Shown here in pieces: positions 62,472 to 64,000 of a DNA stretch of 64,000 bases. The notes under the pieces were generated by a model. The model did not search any database. It was not told the origin of the DNA and worked only from the letters and a program-made list of their open reading frames with translations. The translations under genes were made by a program, and so were the position numbers. The stretch is from contig JBHJGZ010000001.1 in NCBI GenBank assembly GCA_050331295.1, forward strand, positions 124,001-188,000. The letters are read 5' to 3'. The stretch comes from Kuafuiihalomonas sp050331295. GTDB taxonomy: Bacteria > Myxococcota > Kuafuiibacteriia > Kuafuiibacteriales > Kuafuiibacteriaceae. The stretch's first letter is position 1, and every line of letters begins with the position of its first letter.

Positions 62472-62481
62472 TTTCGCGAAA
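62472..62481. promoter_or_regulatory. TTTCGCGAAA palindrome between kinase and redoxin genes
   Basis: Second copy of the perfect 10-bp palindrome found at 1184-1193, again in a divergent intergenic region. It lies 72 bp before the kinase start and 150 bp before the redoxin start. Confidence 0.25.
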
Positions 62482-62631
62482 ATTTGGGATCGGCACGGTG
62501 ACCCGTCGCGTCCATCGGTGCCCTTTGACTCCCCCCAAAGGTGACGCGGTCGGATGAGGGAGATCACAAAATGGCCGGCGAGACATGGGCTTCGGCTGGG
62601 CGTTGGCCCTCGAGTTCGATATCCGCATGAT

Positions 62632-63171
62632 GTGCCGACGAACAAGATCGAAGCCGGGTCCCTGTTTCCCGAGGTCTTCGTGGACCGTGTGGAGGGTCCA
62701 CGGGTCGACCTGCGCGAGACCGAGGCCCCAGACCGGTGGAAGATGGTGGTGGTGTACCGCGGGAAGCATTGCCCGCTGTGCACCCGATACCTGAACCAGC
62801 TCGAATCCTTGAAAGACAGGCTGCAGGACCTGGGGATCGATATCTGTGCGGTCTCGGCGGACAGTCGAGAGCAGCTCGAGGCCCACAAAGAAGTGCTCGC
62901 CGTCCGGTTTCCCCTCTACTTTGGCCTCGGGCTGGACCAGATGATGACGCTGGGCCTCTACATCTCCCACCCGCGTTCCGAACGAGAAACCGACCACCCG
63001 TTCGCGGAGCCCGGTGTCTTCGTCATCAACGCCGACGGTCGGGTGCAGGTGGTCGACATCTCCAACAACCCCTTCGTGCGACCCGAGTTGGAAAAGCTCG
63101 TGTCCGGGCTGGAGTGGATCAAGAATCCAGACAACCACTATCCGATTCGCGGGACCTACCCGTACGCTTGA
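62632..63171 (+). CDS. AhpC/TSA-type redoxin (peroxiredoxin-like)
   Basis: The 179-residue protein, from a GTG start, has a thioredoxin fold of the AhpC/TSA type: KMVVVYRGKHCPLCTRYLNQL (CPLC redox pair near residue 50), ICAVSADSREQLEAHKEV, FGLGLDQMMTLGLYIS and PGVFVINADGRVQVVDISN. It would reduce peroxides or disulfides. The CPLC in place of the single peroxidatic Cys of Prx suggests a bacterioferritin-comigratory or thiol-disulfide role. The frame is open to 62554, but the fold begins at the GTG. Confidence 0.82.
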   Translation: MPTNKIEAGSLFPEVFVDRVEGPRVDLRETEAPDRWKMVVVYRGKHCPLCTRYLNQLESLKDRLQDLGIDICAVSADSREQLEAHKEVLAVRFPLYFGLGLDQMMTLGLYISHPRSERETDHPFAEPGVFVINADGRVQVVDISNNPFVRPELEKLVSGLEWIKNPDNHYPIRGTYPYA

Positions 63172-63205
63172 AGCCCCGGCCGCCGGCTTGAAGTCCCGGC
63201 CGCCG
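63166..63205. repeat. Tandem 20-bp repeat at the redoxin stop codon
   Basis: Two head-to-tail copies of a 20-bp unit starting GCTTGAAG and ending CGGCCGCCG (63166-63185, 63186-63205) differ at one base. A degenerate third part (GCCTGACGCCGG) follows. Unit 1 includes the redoxin stop codon. The GC-rich CCGGCCGCCGG part can form a hairpin. Confidence 0.7.
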
Positions 63206-63236
63206 GCCTGACGCCGGAGCGGCGGCGCGGCCTCGG

Positions 63237-64000
63237 CTAGAGCCTTGCGGTCCGGAAGGTGTCACAGGCGTCGACGTCTCCCCCGTCGAGACCGACGCGA
63301 AACCAGCGGGCGCGTTGTTCCGAGGTGCCGTGGGAAAACGTTTCCGGCCGAACCACGCCGGTCGAGGCGCGCTGAAGCCGGTCGTCGCCGATGGACGCCG
63401 CCGCCCGGAGGCTCTCCTCGAGGTCTCCGGACTCCAGCAGGTCGCGCTGCCTCGTGCTGTGGGCCCAGGTGCCGGCCAAACAATCCGCCATCAGCTCCAA
63501 GCGCACGCTGGCGCCGGTCGGACCGAGCCTTTCCCGCTCCGAAAGCCGCGCGACGTGGTCGCTGATCCCGGTGAGGTTCTGCACGTGGTGGCCTACTTCG
63601 TGGGCGATGACGTAGGCCTGAGCGAAGTCCCCCGGAGCGCCGAGCCGGGACGACAGCTCGCGAAAGAAACCGAGGTCGATGTAGACGCGACGATCGGCCG
63701 GGCAATAGAACGGACCGGTCGCCGCGTTGCCCATCCCGCAGCCGCCGGTGGAAGTGCGACCGGTGAAGAGGACCAGCTTGGCTCGCTGGTAGCGCTCTCC
63801 TTTTTGGGCGAAGGCGCGTTGAAAGGTGTCTTGCACGTCGTCGAGCACGAAGCCGACGAAGGCGGAGGCCTCGTCGGCTTGTCCGGGCGGAGGGGCGCTG
63901 GTGGGGGCGGAGAGCTGACTGGTGAAGCCGCCACCGACGAATTGCACGACCCCGTACCCCACGAGAAGAACCAGGAGGCCGGGAATGCCGAACTTGGAAG
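63237..64000 (-). CDS. Neutral zinc metallopeptidase of the YpfJ type (5' end outside window)
   Basis: About 254 residues are visible; the start lies past the right edge. The upstream reading continues as FGIPGLLVLLVGYGVVQFVGGGF, a membrane anchor. The domain has the family features: GMGNAATGPFYCPADRRVYIDLGFF, AYVIAHEVGHHVQNLTG (HEVGHH zinc site), LELMADCLAGTW and FSHGTSEQRARWFRVG. The substrate is unknown. It lies 65 bp from the redoxin gene, which converges on it. Confidence 0.92.
   Translation of the reverse strand, partial: SKFGIPGLLVLLVGYGVVQFVGGGFTSQLSAPTSAPPPGQADEASAFVGFVLDDVQDTFQRAFAQKGERYQRAKLVLFTGRTSTGGCGMGNAATGPFYCPADRRVYIDLGFFRELSSRLGAPGDFAQAYVIAHEVGHHVQNLTGISDHVARLSERERLGPTGASVRLELMADCLAGTWAHSTRQRDLLESGDLEESLRAAASIGDDRLQRASTGVVRPETFSHGTSEQRARWFRVGLDGGDVDACDTFRTARL

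Overview
The window is high-GC, gene-dense DNA of a Gram-negative bacterium. Several traits point to Myxococcota or a close relative. These are eukaryote-type Ser/Thr kinases with PEGA/TPR and Cys-rich lipoprotein partners, many lipoproteins with Asp/Ala/Met-rich or FG-GAP segments, a TPR-histidine kinase, DUF6607 and DUF3124 lipoproteins, and BamA-, TolC- and TonB-type outer-membrane proteins. This assignment rests on gene style only; no rRNA or tRNA gene was seen.

The most striking region is 8.6-11.8 kb. It holds two small genes that read as the beta and alpha polypeptides of a purple-bacterial peripheral antenna (LH2, pucBA). They are followed by an unknown protein with a repeated F-x-x-PLL motif, a PucC-type bacteriochlorophyll-family MFS transporter and a peptide deformylase 15 nt further on. 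Upstream lie a TGT-N12-ACA site (the PpsR/CrtJ consensus) and a degenerate second copy overlapping a candidate promoter. The organism is therefore probably a phototroph. Reaction-centre and pigment-synthesis genes are not in this window.

Layout: 0-8.5 kb carries a cut-off NuoL/DabB-like proton channel subunit, an AI-2E family transporter, a cobalamin riboswitch leading a TonB receptor and a propeller-like lipoprotein, an exported DJ-1-like protein, a possible symporter remnant and a DUF3568 lipoprotein. 11.8-18.4 kb holds a serine hydrolase, DUF5996, an SDR, two small alpha+beta-barrel proteins and secreted proteins. 18.7-22.7 kb is central carbon metabolism (pyruvate kinase and glycogen phosphorylase, convergent). 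22.8-27.9 kb has a DUF3124 lipoprotein and a 1,040-residue A-carrier-thioesterase enzyme ending in a chorismate-lyase-like domain, divergent from an alpha-methylacyl-CoA racemase-like gene. 28-41.3 kb has a lipoprotein isoaspartyl methyltransferase, a desaturase/TPR-kinase pair, a tripartite RND efflux operon whose TolC carries an extra periplasmic-binding domain, and a BamA-like protein.

Further on, 41.4-44.7 kb is a minus-strand group: amidoligase, translationally coupled glutamine-amidotransferase-like hydrolase, an isochorismatase-fold protein lacking its Cys, and an SDR lacking its Tyr. 44.9-64 kb has a site-2 protease with CBS domains, a GH1 glycosidase divergent from an MGDG-synthase-like glycosyltransferase, an FG-GAP lipoprotein, dps behind a PerR/Fur-like palindrome, rraA, an amino-acid permease, ada, sensor and Ser/Thr kinases, a sulfotransferase, a kinase-PEGA-Cys-rich lipoprotein operon, a redoxin and a cut-off zinc metallopeptidase.
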